Positions 33,758-44,619 of a DNA stretch of 64,000 nt are shown piece after piece. Numbering within the stretch: the stretch's first letter is position 1; the number at the start of each line of letters is the position of its first letter. The DNA comes from Dactylorhiza incarnata (lineage: Eukaryota > Streptophyta > Magnoliopsida > Asparagales > Orchidaceae): assembly GCA_033032865.1 (NCBI GenBank), contig JAWHQI010000051.1, positions 11,240,001 to 11,304,000 on the forward strand, read 5' to 3'. The notes under the pieces are model-generated. The model had not been told where the DNA came from. It saw only the letters and a program-made list of their open reading frames with translations, and did not search any database. Made by a program: the position numbers and the translations under genes.

Positions 33758-35572
33758 TTTCCTATTCTTGTCTCTTATCTTTTGTGTGAAACTCTAGTTC
33801 TGAACTTTTTCTTTTTAAAGTCCTGCACTCTTTATAAACAATGCTAATACAGGTATTTGGTCCAGCTTAAGGACGTTAAATGAAAGCGCTACTGGGAGAC
33901 AACCCAGATTTCCGTTTTTTTTATATATATATTTCCTTTTATCTAACCTTTCCCAGTTCAGTTTTTGTTTTTGCTTTTGTTGTTTTGAGTTTTGCTTGCA
34001 GGTTTTGTGTTCGATGGTGGATGTTGCGGACTATTTTTGATTTTAAACGCCATTCTTCGGGTATGCTCACGTGCTGAGCATTGGGTAACTTCTTCCCTAG
34101 CTTTCAATTTTGATTTTCACTGTCATATCATTATGTTGTATGGTTTTGATTAGGTCTGGGGGAGAGCCGTTTCTTTGTCACCCACTGCACATGCTCATCT
34201 CATTTGCATACTAGAAGTATTTGAATTTCAGTTATTTAGTTTCGTTCATCTTCACACACCACTTCACCCACTTGAGTGCGTGCTTTCTTTTGTGTTGTTC
34301 CGTTTAAGCTAGTTTGGTTGGAATGTGAAATAGGCTATTAACACAGGAATTATTATTTGGAGTGCGGTGTCGACTCATGTAGTGTTCTAGTCGCTTCGCA
34401 TGCTATAGTAGGACCTGAGTAGAATTAGATTTTCCTTTATGCATTTAATTTATGTGTAGTATCTCTGCGTAAATTTAGATTTAATGTACTCAAGTGGTGA
34501 ATTCGAATGAAATTGATGATAACCCGGTGTTGTGTGTGTGCGGTCGCTAAACGTGTGTTGCTCGAGTCGGGAGGAAGGTTTATCTTTCTTGTGGGCTAAG
34601 AACTTGCCCCAAGCGACTCTTGAAGCATGGGTGAGAGCTACTTGTTGAGTCAAGCATGATGTAGGCCACCATTTGGCTAGTTTGAGCTTTGCTATTCCAT
34701 GCCCCTTTCATTCACCTTTGCAAGCCAAATTTGTGCCTACCATTTTTTATGTTCAGCTCCTCCTCATCCACCAAAGCCTGAAGCCTATCCTACGCCCGCA
34801 ACAAAAAAAAAAAAAAAAAATTGTTTTAACTGTGCTCATAATTTCCAACTTGTGTGGTGTGTGGTATCATTGTGTTTTGAAGAGAAAATATTGTCTATCC
34901 GCTGATTTTGAACCAACTGGAGGTTGCTTGAAAGAAGAAAAATATATAAAAGAAAAAAAAAGAAGAGTATCCTGAAAATAATCTTCGCAAGCTAAAGAGA
35001 AAAATCAGTTGGTATTTGTAAAGTAGGCTGTGTGCACACCTGGTTTTCATGATAAGTCTGGGGGTGTGTCACACGAGCATAGTTGTTTGGTTTTGTAAGG
35101 TGCAGTGTGCCGTTGGCTCAATTGGGTTGCGTAGCCGTCATGTTTATCTTTGCATATCATTCCGTAACCTAAGCCCCGTTTTAATCCTATAAGTCCTACT
35201 GATTTGACTTGCGAGTTTGCTAGCGCCGTGGAGAGAGTGTGACCGAGCAAGCGTATGGTTCACGACGTTGATGGATTTCAGCGGAGTTATTCCTAAGTCC
35301 CGATCTTTTGCAACACCCGCCTCAGCGTCTCGTCACTTTCATACCGGGCATGATCGTTAAATTCTTCATAATTCACCCACTGAGTGCAATTAAATCTTTG
35401 ATTACGCTTTAGTACTTACGTAAATTAGTTAGCATAGCTAGAATCTTCTTCTACTAGAATTCCTACTCGCATGCATATGTTACTTCGCACTGTACTCCCC
35501 TGCGTAATTCGCTATTTTAATTATCTTTTTCAACTTCCGCTGGATTAGTTTGCTCGGGACGCGCAAACAGTT
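33758..35572 (+). other. G3 3' untranslated region with GCGCT-type motif and two extra PPT copies
   Basis: A 1.8-kb stretch without a convincing gene. The conserved motif is at 33855-33906. PPT-like tracts lie at 34152-34164 (GGGGGAG ending) and 35054-35066 (identical to the true PPT). An 18-A run lies near 34803-34820. Confidence 0.75.
33855..33906 (+). other. Conserved post-pol motif (GCGCT-centred), G3 copy
   Basis: AAGGACGTTAAA, then AAAGCGCT, then CTGGGAGACAACCC, about 100 bp after the pol stop. Counterparts: G1 1884-1937, G2 10785-10830, G4 49341-49389, all in element sense. Confidence 0.75.
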
Positions 35573-35585
35573 AAGTCTGGGGGTG
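35573..35585 (+). promoter_or_regulatory. G3 polypurine tract
   Basis: AAGTCTGGGGGTG immediately before the 3' LTR; primer for plus-strand synthesis by position. Confidence 0.88.
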
Positions 35586-37094
35586 TGATGAGTCCTGATT
35601 ATATACACCTTCATGGACTCATCCGGGCCATTATTTAGTCAATATCACGCACTTTAGCCTTATTATAGTTTATAATTGATAACCCATGCTAGGTGCACAT
35701 TTTGGCCCACTTGGGTGTGTTTTCGTGTTTATTTCCTTTCATAGTACTCATATGTTGTTAAGTGCCACTTTTGGTGGCTAGATCTGTGTTTGTGCTGGAA
35801 TAGGAGGCGTGCAAGTGCTTCCGGTGCAATTCTGCACAGGAACACTGCGCACGATCACTTGTTCTAGTGCGCACGACCACCGGTCGTGCGCCACTAATCG
35901 TGCGCACTTAACCCTTTTTCACGAGTTCTGTCTGGTGTAGTGCGCACGACCATCAACTCCAGTGCGCACGACCATCGGTCGTGCGCCACTGCTCGTGCGC
36001 ATTGACCATTAAATTTCTGAGTTCTGTTTGCTGTAGTGCGCACGACCATCAACTCCAGTGCGCACGACCACCGGTCGTGCGCCACTGGTCGTGCGAACAT
36101 TGTATTTCATGATTTCATCTCGTGCAGGTTCTGTCCAGGCAGTGCGCACGATCGCAGGATTCCAGTGCGCACGACCACTGGTCGTGCGCCAATGATCGTG
36201 CGCAGTGTTTAATCCAGCGCCTATTTAAGCGCCTGTTGCGATTTTAGGGCGGATCATCATTCCGGGAGCGGGATTTCTGCTCCGCACGCCACCGACCGCC
36301 CCCTTGGATCGCCCCTACTTCATCTCCTACGCAAGGGGAAGCTTCCTCGGTCCATTCCTAGACATCCTCCATCGTCCGTGAGTGTTCTCCATCATCCGCA
36401 AGCCTCCAAGCAATCATTTTCGCTTTCCGCCCGGTGAGAAGAAGAAGAGACCTTGAGTCGAAGACGACGGAGCACGTAGGGAGATTGTGACAGCCCTCTA
36501 CGCCGGAAGCATCATCCGCCCGAGTCCGGAGGTAGCCCGACAACCTACCATTCCGGCCGTGAACGGCCGCTAGTCTTCACCGCCGGTTATCTCCTTCCCT
36601 CTTTCCTTGGTTGTACCCCTGTGAAGCTTTCACTAAATGAATATTGTGATATTTACTTGATGAGAATGAATGTTTCTGTGTTCTTATTCATGGGTTGGTT
36701 GTGATTCACCACGTTCAAGCGCACTCACTCACACACGCACGCAAGGTGTTTGCTCCGTGTTGGCAAGAGCTAACGACGGTTGTGAAGAGGTGTTTGCGAC
36801 CCTCACTCTCTCGCGCCTGAGTCCACTTCATTCGCCTCACGAAGCACGGCATCGCGGCCGTTGCATCCACCTCACGTTGCGAAGCGGTGTTCTCGACCCG
36901 CATCTCTTTTATTGTTGTTAAAATTAGGAAAACCAACCAAAAACCCCTTGTTGTGTTTGTGAAACGCTTGTGTAACAATATTCACTGCACGATTCGATCA
37001 CCCATCCTGCATTCCTCAAGAGACCGACATCCGGGGAATTTATTCTCCACAATTATTACTTGACAGCGACCGGTGCACTTGCCGATGCGCATCA
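35586..37094 (+). repeat. G3 3' LTR (1509 bp)
   Basis: Same length as the 5' LTR and no differences found by eye. Followed by TSD GGAGC at 37095-37099. Confidence 0.96.
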
Positions 37095-38021
37095 GGAGCC
37101 ACTAATGAAGAGTTGTGTAATTATGTTGTAAAAATGATGGAAAGTGAATTTGAGATGAGTATGGTAGGAGAATTAAAATATTTCTTAGGATTTTAAATTG
37201 TTCAAAAACATGATGGAGTTTTTATTAACCAATCAAAATATATTCCTGATGTTTTAAAACGATTTGGATTTGAAAAACTCAAACAAGCAAATACTCCTAT
37301 GAGTGTATATTTAAAATTAGGAAAAGATGAAAATGGAATATCTATAGATCAAACTTTATATAGAGGCATGATAGGTTCACTTTTATATTTTACTGCATCT
37401 AGACCAGATAATATGTTTTCAGTTTGTTTATGTGCTAGATTTCAAGCTAATCCCAAAGAATCTCATTTAAAAGCGGTTAAAAGAATCTTTAGATATTTAA
37501 TTGGCACATCTAAACTTGGTTTGTGGTATCCACACAGTGATGATTTTACATTATTTGGTTATTCTGATTCTGATTATGCCGGTTGTTCACTAGATAGGAA
37601 AAGAACTAGTGGCACTTGTCATTTTTTAGGCCCTTCACTTATCTCTTGGTCTAGTAGGAAACAGAATTCTGTTGCCCTCTCAACCACCGAGGCCGAATAT
37701 ATCGCACTTGGTAGTTGTTGTGCACAAGCTCTTTTGATGTAACAAACATTAGAAGATTTTAATATTAAACAACAAACTATTGAATTATGGTGTGATAATA
37801 AAAGTGCAATTGATTTAACATACAACCCGGTCCATCATTCAAGGTCTAAACACATTGATGTGAGACATCATTTTATTAGAGATGACATTAAAAATAACCA
37901 CATTAAAATTTCATTTATAGGCACGGATAATCAACTAGCGGATATATTCACTAAACCGTTACCAGATTCCCGTTTTTCTATGCTTAGGCTAGAATTGGGA
38001 ATCCTAGACATTTCACAATGA
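37095..38021 (+). pseudogene. pol: C1 Pol part 2: C-terminal RT and RNase H
   Basis: Continues the C1 RT frame after G3. An early stop lies near 37194 (KYFLGF then stop). RT thumb and linker sequence (KRFGFEKLKQANTPM) follows. The RNase H region has the D in SDSDYAGCSLDRKRTSG, a Glu in STTEAEYIALG, then a TAA at 37739-37741, then LWCDNKSAI and ADIFTKPL, ending with TGA at 38019-38021. Order and motifs are those of Copia RNase H. Two stops inactivate it. Confidence 0.9.
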
Positions 38022-38376
38022 TTATATCACTACTTATAACCTATAAAATTAAAAACATCACAATAGCTATACATTTTAAAAAGAAAAACTAAATCTTAAA
38101 CGATCAAAACATAGACATTCACCAACATAAATCATGTCCAAATATTAAAAATTATTACAGAACTTTAATAAAAGAGTACTTAAAATGTCTTATAAAATAA
38201 GTTCACAAAATTAAGGAGAGATCTGTGCTGGGAAGCTATCGGATGGCAACAGTAGGATATCAGATTGCGTTAGCTCCCAGAATTCATTTTCAATCCGAAT
38301 CCTCCTCATTTCGACTGCCTGCTCCACTGCTTTCTGGAAGATCATAAACTGGTCTCCTTACCACTGCCTTCTTACG

Positions 38377-38616
38377 TCAAGCCTGACTAACTGATTGGCG
38401 ACGCGGCTCCTCCTCTGTAGGCACTTCCCATTCAGCAAGTTCAGCAGGCGTATGTTTTAATTTTAGTCCCTTAACAAGGAACTTCATGAACTTCTGCATC
38501 CGTGTCCGATCCTTCTTCACCTCCACTTTGTGTTCCTCAAAAGACTTTCTTTGCTCTTGAAAATTATCAATGTGTCTATCCAACTTTGTTTGAAAAGAGT
38601 CGAGTACCTCCAACAT
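38377..38616 (-). CDS. Antisense ORF of unknown function in C1, possible coiled coil
   Basis: 79 codons from an ATG at 38616. The first 45 residues are charged with Leu/Phe/Ile spacing suggestive of a coiled coil (LDSFQTKLDRHIDNFQEQRK). The C-terminus is Glu/Pro/Arg-rich. After the TGA stop the same frame continues for 28 codons of hydrophilic sequence ending GSRNEEDSD and a second stop at 38290-38292, so the first stop may be a CGA-to-TGA mutation in a longer gene. A TAG lies just upstream of the ATG (TATAG, then ACTTTTATG), which could also be a splice acceptor. It is opposite in direction to the element. I do not recognise the family. Extra antisense ORFs downstream of pol are known in some plant LTR retrotransposons; capture of a host gene piece is the alternative. 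Confidence 0.4.
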   Translation of the reverse strand: MLEVLDSFQTKLDRHIDNFQEQRKSFEEHKVEVKKDRTRMQKFMKFLVKGLKLKHTPAELAEWEVPTEEEPRRQSVSQA

Positions 38617-39778
38617 AAAAGTCTATAGACACTTTCATATAGGAATTAAGAATTGTTTTCACATGCCTCTAAGTATAAGAAATTTTTTATCTATGACAAT
38701 GAGCAATCACAAACACTTACTTTGCAAATACATGTTAATAAAATTTATTTTATACATACATCATGATTGATCGAACATAACAAAATACATTTCATAAATG
38801 CTACCTTCAACTTTGCTACTTTGCACTTATTCAAATTATACCATTTCTTGCATGCAAGTGAATTCGGAGATCCTTTACATAAATAAATATTAAAAAAAAA
38901 AACAAATTCAAATGCAAAACATATATTTTGCCAAAAATTTTGAAAGAAATAAATTAAAAAAATTGAAAAGGATCCTCCACCAAGCACTACTTAGCCTCCT
39001 GATAAGTCTTAATGAGCATTGTGAGGTTAAGCACCTTGGAAAGAATTGTAAAGTGTCTTGTTATGCAAAACCAAAATGGTCCTTTTATGTATACTTGCAA
39101 AGTTTCTATAAGTTCATAAGTTTGGCTTTATGTATATTTATGTTATGTTTAACAATTCCATAATCATGTATATTTTAAATATACGCATATGTATTCTTTC
39201 TCAAAGTATCACTACTACACTTCATTGTTATTTATAAAATTTCTTCTTATGAGAATTGGACCGAAACGATTCAATATTCTATCTGCTAATGTGACTTTCT
39301 CTGATAATTGAACTTGAATCTCATAAGGGTTAAGTATATTTGCTTTATGTATATTGATAACAGATAACTAGAATGCTTGGACTCATCTTTAAGGTTTCCT
39401 ATCTCGATATCATATCACTTACAAAGCTTCCGCTAGTGTACTCCAACTTTCCCTATATTCTTTCTTATTTTCTACCATATCTCTATGATACTCCTTCCTC
39501 GTCTCTATTCATTACTTTTGATAATATCAAAGGGGGAGAAGATAATAAGAAATAACTTAAATCACTTAAAATGCTTAATTACTACACGGAGCATACATGT
39601 AGGGGGAGTTCATATGTCGGGGGAGAATATTTTTAGAAGGAGCTAATATTAAGGCGAAGATCATATTAAGGGGGAGATCATGGAGATCATATGTTCACAC
39701 TTGTAGACACATGATATACTTTTCAATATCTCTATAGGATTTATTTGATTTCTTTTTATAAGGATTTGTTATTATCAA

Positions 39779-39789
39779 AAAGGGGAGAT
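39779..39789 (+). promoter_or_regulatory. C1 polypurine tract
   Basis: AAAGGGGAGAT directly before the 3' LTR start TGTTGGAGCATG. Confidence 0.8.
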
Positions 39790-41032
39790 TGTTGGAGCAT
39801 GCGTTCCGCACTCGTCCGATTTGAGAATAACAAATCCCGAATGTATTTGATCCTATTTTTGATTAATGGTGTGCAGATAAAAGGTGCAAGAATAACATGT
39901 TTGCATTTGGAGCAAAATACCGATTTTCCAGAAATTGGAGCTATCGGATTTCCGACAGCAGTACCGGATTTCCGACAATGCACGATTTCTTCCATTCTCC
40001 GATCTCTACTCAACGTTTTAGAGCTATCGGATTTCCAACAATGCACGATCTTCCCGTAACTCTACTACGTGCAGCAGTTACGCAAGCTAACGGATATCCG
40101 ATAGTGCTATCAGATATCCGACAGCCCACGTCTCAACCACGACTCAATCGAGATCGCCACACTCCACAAAAATGTCGAATACATGGGACACGTGGCACCT
40201 CTGGAGCTATCAGATTTGGGCGATAGCTAGCTAACGGATAACGTTTTCTATATTTTATACATAAGGGCTCAGAACTTCATTTAATTCATGCTTTCAGACC
40301 TCCAAGCCTTCTTCCTGAGTGTTATCGTCCAGAGAGCTCCAGAGAACGAAAATCCCCATCCTTGAAGAAGAAAAGAAAGAGCAAAGTCGAAGATTGTACA
40401 CGCGTTCCAAGGAGATTTTCTCAAGGATTCTTCGCTGCTTTGTTCCACAAATTTTAAAGGGGGTTTTTATTTTGTATTTCATTTACATTTACATTCATCT
40501 TGTAATCGTTGGAGAAATCGTCGTCTTGCGTGCGACGTCCAAGCCCTGCGTGGCTTGGTGGGAAAATCACCTCCTTGTGCGTGGCGTCCAAGTCCTTATG
40601 CGGCTTGGTTGGGAAAGCGTAGTCTTGTGCACTACATCTAGATCTTGAGAAGATCTAGAGGATAGGCTTGGGCATGGTCTAGGGAGAGACAAGTGATAGC
40701 CTTCCGATCCTTGGGAGAAGGATTGGTAAACTCAAATTGTTAAAAGTTTATTATCATATTTGTGCCTTGATCTTAAGCATTGTTAAGATCATTTTTATTG
40801 TATGTGAGTTTCATGATTAAAAATTATGACTTTTTCTTTAATTGCAAATTTGGTTGCATAATCTTTAACTTAGAAATTGGTGTTTGAACCTGTTTAAAAA
40901 TTACATTGGTTTGAAAATTTTTATAAGTGATTTTTAGAAAAGCAAAATTTGTTTTAAAAATTCTTAAGTAAAAAATCATAATTTTAAAAGGCCCTTATTC
41001 ACCCCCCTCTAAGGGTGCCACAAGATCCAACA
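39790..41032 (+). repeat. C1 3' LTR (1243 bp)
   Basis: Pairs with 21971-23235 with scattered substitutions and small indels. Ends GATCCAACA and is followed by ACCCT, then the rest of C3 (41038-41160). Confidence 0.9.
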
Positions 41033-41160
41033 ACCCTCAGCGATAGTGATAGAACTGATTTTTCCCCTTCCAACTTTGATCTAAGAAACATTTATAAAAT
41101 ATTATTCAAAAATAAAAAATCCCTTGTTCGCCCTCTCTAAAGGCGCTTACAGATCCAACA

Positions 41161-41740
41161 CTTATCTTTGCAAAAGAGTAGTCAAAGCAGTATAAAAGAA
41201 AGATATTACGTGAGTACCTGAAGAAAACTCGCGAACACTTGCTTATCTCTGCACAAGAGTAGTTAGAGCAGGTATAAAAGAAATATATTACGCGAGCACC
41301 TAAAGAGAACTCGCGAGTACCTGCTTATCTCTGCAAAAAGTAGTCACAGCAGGTATAAAAGAAATATATAACACGAGTATCTGAAGAGAACTCTCGAGCA
41401 CCTGCTCATCTCTGCAAAAGAGTAGTCAAAGCAGGTATAAGAGAAACATATAACACGAGTACATGAAGATAACTCGCGAGCACCTTCTTATCTACGCAAA
41501 ATAGTAGTCAAAGCAGGTATACAAAAATATATGACGCGAGTACCTGAAGAAAACTCGCGAGAACCTGCTTATCTCTACAAAGAGTTGTCACATCAGGTAT
41601 AAGAGAAATATATAACGTGTGTACTTGAAGATAAATCGCGAGTACCTGCTCTTCTATGCAAAAGAGTAGTCAGAGAGGTATAAAAGAAATATATAACGTG
41701 AGTACCTGAAGAGAACTCGCGAGCATTTATTTCTATCTAT
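41161..41740. repeat. T1 3' UTR tandem array, about 82-bp unit, right part
   Basis: About seven degenerate copies; starts of GCTTATCTCTGCA-type segments fall at 41241, 41323, 41404 and about 41486. Most units contain the palindrome CTCGCGAG. The array begins with TSD CTTAT of C3 and continues at 20835-20941. Confidence 0.9.
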
Positions 41741-43049
41741 AAAAGATATAACAATAGGTATATATATAAGATTATATTTAAAGAGAGGTTATGTACCTAT
41801 AGTAACCTGTTGATATCTTCTTTCTTCCTGTACTAGAAGAGGCAAGAGATAAACATTCATAAAGGAAATGTTATGAGAACCTCAAGAAGATTTGTTGACA
41901 TTCACTTTATCCTAGTACTTAAAAAGCATATGGAATAATATTTGATTTATAGAAGTGATATGAACACCAATTAACAACTACTTGCTTTGGTGTTTGATAG
42001 AATGATATCTCTATTGTGATGAAATGAGGTAACACCCATGTTTGTGAAAGGAGAAGCCTGATCATTCTAACATCCTCATATTCATATATTCTCAGAATGA
42101 TGACCGTGAAGTCAATAGGGCTAGATGCATTTTGACTTGTCGATAATAATGTTGCTAATGATATTATGTCAGTTGATGCCAAAAGAACCAAACTCGGTAT
42201 ATGAAATGAGAAATTCGATGTTATAAATAGATTAACCATGAGTCCGAGATAGGAAACCCAGGAATCTAGAAATCCAGAAATCCTGAAATGATATGTATGG
42301 AATTTTATGTTACCTGAAAAATTAGTACCCAACAAATAATTGCATAATTATTTGGTAGTGCATTGTGGTACATACTAAAATTAGTCTATTTCTCTTGCAA
42401 ATAATATCACATCAACCTAACATTAGTTATTAGTAATTTATCACAACCAATCTATTATCAAATGGAATCATCTTCAATCAAGCAAAGCAAGTCGATTAAT
42501 TCGACAGAAAAATCATGGCAATTGAACCTTGAATGGACATCCTCTGACGGATCTGATCTGACAATCAATCAAAGAGAAATATATATATATATAGAGGGGA
42601 TGGGCTACCACTGCACAACTGCGAATAATTCGAGCGAGATGTGGTCTTGGTGGGTTTTACGTCCCAAAAGAATAAATAGAGGTCGTATATCCACCCTTCA
42701 CATCAAACAATAGAGGTGGTAATTCCACCCTTCACATCAACGTTGTTCTAGAAGTATTTTCGCACAAAGAAAAAAGTAGAGTAATGAAAAAGCTTAAGAC
42801 ATAATTGGATAAATGTATGCAATGGAGGATACAGCGGTGGATATGGATATAAGGTCTGATACGTTTGACTGCTGAGAAGGTCTTCACGATGATAGCTGCT
42901 GGTAAGACTTGGTTATTGCTACACATATTACAAGTAAAGCTAGAAAAGAAAAGATGCAGGAAACTCCAAAAAATGGGAATTATACGAAACAAGAAATAAA
43001 ATGAAATTCTATCTCATCTCTACTCTATGCACCTCTTTTACTGAGATAG
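41741..43049 (-). other. T1 internal region without recognisable pol
   Basis: In T1 order this lies between gag and the tandem array, where pol should be, but no protease, RT or integrase motif was found in any frame. A 138-codon minus-strand frame at 41919-42335 is hydrophobic and has no recognisable motif. A 17-bp direct repeat TCCACCCTTCACATCAA occurs twice near 42690-42740. A short AT run is near 42580-42592. Confidence 0.5.
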
Positions 43050-44568
43050 AAACTCTTTGCTTGTAACTTTGTTTCTGCTAGAGGAAAGATCATCATTTTA
43101 TTGAGCAAGATAATCCGGTAATTTCCCGCTTTCCATAGCTCATCTACCAGCTTCTGAAGAGCTCGACAACATTCTGTGTCATGATCAATGTCTACATGAT
43201 ATTTGCAGAAGAGTTTACTTTTATGGTACTTAGTTTGTCATCTCATAGGGCCAGGAATTCTAAATTTTTGCATATCTTGGATAATCAAAAGATCTTCTTC
43301 CATAGGAATATTAAGCTGAGAATAATTTTCTTGATAATTTTTGAATTCAAACTTTCTTGGATTGTAAGACTAAATAGGACAAGCTTCTAGAATTTCAGGT
43401 GATGCATCTTGCTGCGGGAGTTGAGTAGATGTATTCTGGGGAAAGGAGTAAGATCTACAGACTATCTCGTGGAATATCTTATGACGAAGACAGATGTTGG
43501 TGATAAGAATTCCTTTGCCATAGTCGGGTCCTTTGATTTAGATAAGAAACGAAATTAGGATTTACTGCCTCTGCTTCGATAAATTGATTTGTCATGCTGA
43601 TAAGATGCCCATAAGTCTTGGGTTCATTTCGGTTGACTTCAAATTTGAGAAGAACTTCATGTAATCTGTGTATCAAGGCGATTTTATACAAGTCCTGATT
43701 AACATTGACAATTTCAAGTATTTCCTTTTAGAACCTGTCAATGAATTGAGCTAGAGTCTCATTATCCCCTTGCTTAATTTAAAAAGAGTCGTTGGACCTC
43801 TCTTTTGCTTTCTTGAGGTAGCGAACCTCAAGAGAAGTGCTCTTCGAAGATCCATAAAGCATGTAATTGATTGAGGTGACAACTTATTGAACCATTCTCT
43901 GGATTGACCATCAAAAGTCATGACAAGAAGCTTGCACTTGATGCCATCCGATATTGCTCTTAACGCGAAAACTGACTCAAAGGCTTGAAGATGGGAGACT
44001 GGATCTTCTCCCCCTGAGAAGGTTGGTAGGTGGGGTCTCTAAATCCATTAGGAGCAGGTTCCCAATGAACTCTGTCTGTAAAGGGAGAAGGCTCCTCCAC
44101 TTCAACAATAACAGGAGGAGCTGAAGGATAAGCAACATCATCATGGGCCGAAAAATAAACATAGTCCTCCCGAAAATTCAGCACTTATGCTGGATCTTCC
44201 TGGACAGCTGATCTGCAGTGGTCATGACAAGCAGTTGTGAACTCCTCAGCTTGAGACGGTAGAGGAGCGACTGGATGTGCAAATCTTGCAGGAGGAGGAG
44301 GAGCCTCCTCGAAAGGATCTTGAGGTGGTAACTGCGGGGTGCTGGTGATTAGATATTGGTTAAGCAAATCCAACTACTAGCAAGATTTCTCCAGCTGCTG
44401 GCAAGATTTCTCTAGCTGCTAGCGAGATTGCTCCAGCTGCTGGCGAGATTGCTCCAGCCCTTGAGCTGTCTCTTGCCAAAATTATTTTAGACGAAGCTCT
44501 ATGTGGAGCTCAAGAGATTCCAGGGCAAGTGCATTATTTGAATTGGCTTGAGCCTCTGGCATCTCCAT
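43050..44568 (-). pseudogene. gag: T1 Gag, frameshifted and interrupted by stops
   Basis: A candidate ATG at 44568 lies about 50 bp from the 5' LTR (MEMPEAQANS). Next is a five-unit 21-bp repeat at about 44375-44460 coding for imperfect QQLEQSR heptads, then a Pro-rich stretch. The capsid-like core at 43960-43700 includes TFDGQSREWFNKL and LLLRFATSRKQKR. A C-terminal zinc-type motif, KYHVDIDHDTECCRALQKL, lies at about 43140-43210. These match the pattern of Tat-type Gags (SREWF, then TRKRK-like, then H..GHDTE.C). Several stops and frame changes are present. It ends without a pol. Confidence 0.75.
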
Positions 44569-44619
44569 TATAACTATTGTATGTCGACTACTCAAGATCT
44601 GAAGGTCGTGTGTTAGTTC

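Larger units (their letters stand above)
27361..37094 (+). mobile_element. G3: complete, apparently intact Athila-like Gypsy retrotransposon (9,734 bp)
   Basis: LTRs at 27361-28869 and 35586-37094 are both exactly 1509 bp, and I found no difference where I compared them, including the short ORFs inside. The TSD is perfect (GGAGC). PBS 28876-28893, PPT 35573-35585 and an open Gag-Pol are all present. It is the youngest layer of the nest and the best candidate in the window for recent activity. LTR ends (TGATGAG...GCATCA), PBS and PPT are shared with G1. Confidence 0.97.
38022..39789 (+). other. C1 region between pol and 3' LTR
   Basis: 1.77 kb holding one antisense ORF (listed separately), AT-rich sequence, and at 39530-39789 at least four purine tracts containing GGGGGAG or GGGGAG (about 39531-39538, 39617-39625, 39669-39676, 39779-39789). 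The last abuts the LTR as the PPT. A GCTATCGGA element related to the LTR dyads occurs at about 38235-38243. Confidence 0.7.
21971..41032 (+). mobile_element. C1: Copia element, SIRE-like, defective, split by G3
   Basis: 5' LTR 21971-23235 (1265 bp), PBS 23238-23249, internal region with gag-pol pseudogenes, several purine tracts, and 3' LTR 39790-41032 (1243 bp). Flanks ACCAT and ACCCT form a TSD with one mismatch. LTRs differ visibly, so it is older than G3. Long LTRs, initiator-tRNA PBS, a CCHC Gag followed by a coiled-coil linker, and a long region after pol fit the SIRE branch of plant Copia. That lineage call is from recognition, not from a phylogeny. Confidence 0.88.
20942..41160 (+). 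mobile_element. C3: Copia solo LTR (about 1.15 kb), split by C1
   Basis: Parts 20942-21970 and 41038-41160 together form a single LTR starting TGTTGGAGCATG and ending GATCCAACA, flanked by a perfect TSD CTTAT (20937-20941, 41161-41165). No internal region or second LTR is present, so it is a solo LTR left by LTR-LTR recombination. Its first 80 bp and last 40 bp resemble the C1 LTR, so it belongs to a related family. A TATA box TATATAAA lies at 21317-21324. Confidence 0.85.

Noticed and set aside
33758..35572. Envelope-like gene downstream of G3 pol
   Set aside because: No ORF of suitable size, signal peptide or membrane segments; only a 65-codon frame at 33880-34077 around the conserved motif.
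41161..41740. CRISPR-like array
   Set aside because: Units are contiguous and degenerate with no unique spacers, in a plant retrotransposon 3' UTR.
41919..42335. 138-codon minus-strand ORF as a host gene
   Set aside because: Hydrophobic AT-rich translation without motif, inside T1; no support beyond length.
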